Positions 6,452 to 7,710 of a stretch of DNA of 7,710 nt are shown in pieces. Below the pieces are notes generated by a model. The model was not told the DNA's origin and searched no databases. It saw only the letters and a list, made by a program, of their open reading frames with translations. Source of the stretch: Deltaproteobacteria bacterium (GTDB taxonomy: Bacteria; Desulfobacterota; Desulfobulbia; Desulfobulbales; Desulfobulbaceae); assembly GCA_024277485.1 (NCBI GenBank), contig JAJRVA010000198.1, positions 1 to 7,710 on the forward strand, given 5' to 3'. The position numbers were made by a program, and so were the translations under genes. The number at the start of each line of letters is the position of its first letter. Within the stretch, counting starts at the first letter, position 1.

Positions 6452-6517
6452 AAAGTTGTGAAAACAGCATTTCAGAGCTGGAATATCATGATTTTTCAGT
6501 TATGCTGTTTCAACTTT
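6452..6517. repeat. 66-bp imperfect inverted repeat between divergent genes
   Basis: The left arm is AAAGTTG (6452-6458), a TGA bulge, then AAACAGCAT (6462-6470). The right arm is the exact complement without the bulge, ATGCTGTTT (6502-6510) and CAACTTT (6511-6517). This gives 16 pairs around a 31-base loop that itself contains the palindrome ATCATGAT (6485-6492). It lies 50 bases before the glycosylase ATG. It may be a leader hairpin, a protein-binding site or a decayed repeat element; there is no T-tail, so it is not an obvious terminator. Confidence 0.65.
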
Positions 6518-6566
6518 ATAACTTGGAAAATTCCATAATAACCTGCGAAGAAAGGGTAGACACATA

Positions 6567-7205
6567 ATGAAAGAGAGGCTTGTTGAGGTGTTTCACCGTT
6601 TACACGATTTTTTCGGTCCCCGGGACTGGTGGCCCGGTGAAGGTCCCTTTGAGGTAATGGTTGGTGCCGTCCTGACACAGAACACAAACTGGGGAAATGT
6701 CGAGAAGGCCATAGGCAACCTGAAAGGTGCCGGGTTTCTGACGTATGAAAAGATGGCATCACTGCCCACAGGTCTGCTTGCTGAATATATCCGTCCTTCA
6801 GGTTATTTTAATATCAAGGCCGGCAGGTTGCGGAACCTGTTTGGGATGATCGAAGAAGAATTTTGCGGGAGCCTGCAGGCATTATTAGATGCGGATACGG
6901 ATACTCTCCGCCGGAAGTTGCTTTCAGTGAAAGGGATTGGCCCGGAAACGGCTGATTCGATTCTGCTGTATGCCGCAAATCGTCCTGTTTTCGTCGTCGA
7001 TACATATACCTATCGCGTCCTGCTGAGGCATGATTTCATCCCGGAAGACTACGGCTATGAGGATATCCAGCAACTGTTCATGGACAACCTGGAGCCGGAT
7101 CCAGGCCTCTATAACGAATTTCATGCTCTGCTGGTATGTGTGGGCAAGGATTTCTGCAAAAAGGGTGCGCCAAGATGTACCGGCTGCCCGCTTGAGGGCA
7201 TGTAA
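6567..7205 (+). CDS. MagIII-like DNA glycosylase (endonuclease III superfamily)
   Basis: A 212-residue HhH-GPD base-excision repair protein. GAVLTQNTNWGNVEKAI (33-49), YIRPSGYFNIKAGRL (74-88) and VVDTYTYRV (143-151) resemble Helicobacter MagIII, a 3-methyladenine DNA glycosylase, more than classical Nth. The helix-hairpin-helix is at about 118-135 (LLSVKGIGPETADS) and the catalytic aspartate is Asp145. The position of the Nth catalytic lysine (GVGRK) is Glu127 here (GIGPE), so a bifunctional glycosylase/AP-lyase is unlikely and a monofunctional glycosylase is expected. The substrate (alkylated purine or other) cannot be read from sequence. The C-terminus has Cys197-X6-Cys204-X2-Cys207 of the Fe-S loop, but the protein stops where the fourth cysteine would be; Cys191 is a possible substitute. 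The ATG is preceded by a modest AAGGG site ten bases upstream. It is transcribed divergently from the selenoprotein gene. Confidence 0.88.
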   Translation: MKERLVEVFHRLHDFFGPRDWWPGEGPFEVMVGAVLTQNTNWGNVEKAIGNLKGAGFLTYEKMASLPTGLLAEYIRPSGYFNIKAGRLRNLFGMIEEEFCGSLQALLDADTDTLRRKLLSVKGIGPETADSILLYAANRPVFVVDTYTYRVLLRHDFIPEDYGYEDIQQLFMDNLEPDPGLYNEFHALLVCVGKDFCKKGAPRCTGCPLEGM

Positions 7206-7256
7206 AGGCGTCTTGATTACCATGTTGTCAAGTCATGAGTGGGGAGGGGCCTTTTT
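7204..7256 (+). terminator. Possible weak terminator after the glycosylase gene
   Basis: AAAGGC (7204-7209) can pair with GCCTTT (7249-7254), which runs into T residues to 7256, and an inner CTTGA/TCAAG pair (7212-7216 with 7228-7232) shortens the loop. The structure is loose and partly unpaired, and its T-run overlaps the -35 box of the next promoter, so the assignment is tentative. Confidence 0.25.
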
Positions 7257-7283
7257 GACATGTTATATGTTTCGATATATTAT
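7255..7283 (+). promoter_or_regulatory. Near-consensus sigma-70 promoter for the RCC1-repeat gene
   Basis: A perfect TTGACA (7255-7260), a 17-base spacer and TATTAT (7278-7283, five of six) lie upstream of the RCC1-repeat gene. Transcription would start near 7290, leaving a leader of roughly 55 bases. This is the best promoter match in the window and suggests steady, housekeeping-type expression. Confidence 0.75.
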
Positions 7284-7345
7284 AAACATAGTTGAAAATG
7301 ATTTGTACGGTTGATTGCTCAAGTGGTACCGGAGGGAGGATACTC

Positions 7346-7710
7346 ATGACAGGGCAAAGAGAAAAAGCGGTTTCTGTACTGGTTGGGATATTTTTTCTTG
7401 TGGTCTGCTGGGCCAGTACCTCTCAGGCAGTTTGTACCGTCCAGGTGTCGGCTGGGTACGCACATACCCTGGCCGTGAAATCGGATGGTACCCTGTGGAC
7501 ATGGGGATATAACTCCAATGGTCAACTCGGCGAAGGAACTGTTGATCTCAAATATACTCCAGTGCGGATCGGTATGGCTATGGACTGGCAATCTGTCGCT
7601 GCTGGTTGGTATCATTCCGCAGCCCTCAAGAAAGACGGCACCTTATGGACCTGGGGTCGCAACAGTGAGGGCCAGCTTGGGAACGGAACACTTAATGATA
7701 AACATGTTCC
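7346..7710 (+). CDS. Secreted RCC1-repeat beta-propeller protein (3' partial)
   Basis: The gene runs off the right edge; 121 complete codons are visible. The ATG follows a very strong purine-rich site, GGAGGGAGGA (7331-7340), by five bases. The N-terminus is a signal peptide: charged TGQREK, hydrophobic residues 9-23, and a probable cut after SQA (residue 28). There is no proper lipobox, so it is predicted to be a soluble secreted or surface protein. Two RCC1-type repeats follow about 50 residues apart: AGYAHTLAVKSDGTLWTWG (36-54) with NGQLGEGT, and AGWYHSAALKKDGTLWTWG (86-104) with EGQLGNGT. RCC1 repeats form a seven-bladed propeller, and in bacteria occur in many extracellular proteins without any link to eukaryotic RCC1 exchange activity. 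Total length, further domains and function cannot be seen here. Confidence 0.88.
   Translation, partial: MTGQREKAVSVLVGIFFLVVCWASTSQAVCTVQVSAGYAHTLAVKSDGTLWTWGYNSNGQLGEGTVDLKYTPVRIGMAMDWQSVAAGWYHSAALKKDGTLWTWGRNSEGQLGNGTLNDKHV

Noticed and set aside
6492..6539. Sigma-70 promoter for the glycosylase gene (TATAAC at 6517 or CATAAT at 6534)
   Set aside because: The -10-like boxes lack an acceptable -35 box at 16-18 bases, so no promoter is claimed.
7346..7435. Lipoprotein signal in the RCC1-repeat protein
   Set aside because: Cysteines 21 and 30 lack a G, A or S at the preceding position; a SQA cleavage site fits a standard signal peptide better.

Overview
The window is about 55% GC by eye and reads as a chromosomal segment from a Desulfobacterota-like (deltaproteobacterial) anaerobe. 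That placement is an inference from three things: a secreted multiheme c-type cytochrome, an IscA/HesB-family selenoprotein read through an in-frame UGA, and large extracellular beta-propeller repeat proteins. The family or genus cannot be fixed from this sequence.

Layout. Positions 2-2284 (+) are the 3' part of a large, probably secreted protein with two BACON-like Ig domains followed by 13.6 tandem 38-39-residue propeller repeats. After a hairpin comes a five-heme cytochrome c (2415-3053, +). A second hairpin terminator separates it from the convergent gene clpB (3119-5719, -). Upstream of clpB are a palindrome in the 5' leader and a promoter that can be read as sigma-70 or sigma-32 type. 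Next on the minus strand is a strong terminator belonging to a 110-residue IscA/HesB-like selenoprotein gene (5923-6255, -), whose UGA lies at 6154-6156. A divergent AT-rich intergenic region (6256-6566) carries the selenoprotein promoter and a long imperfect inverted repeat. Then follow a MagIII-like DNA glycosylase of the endonuclease III superfamily (6567-7205, +), a near-consensus sigma-70 promoter, and the start of a secreted RCC1-repeat propeller protein (7346 to the right edge, +).

How the genes relate. There is no obvious single operon. ClpB (disaggregation), the Fe-S/Sec protein and the DNA glycosylase are stress or maintenance functions, each with its own signals. The two propeller proteins and the cytochrome are envelope or extracellular functions. 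I do not see a complete new defence or mobile system. The most notable item is the selenoprotein, which ordinary gene calling would split into two fragments at the UGA. Secondary points of interest are the symmetrical closure of the 14-blade propeller, the altered catalytic and Fe-S motifs of the glycosylase, and the structured leader and intergenic elements.
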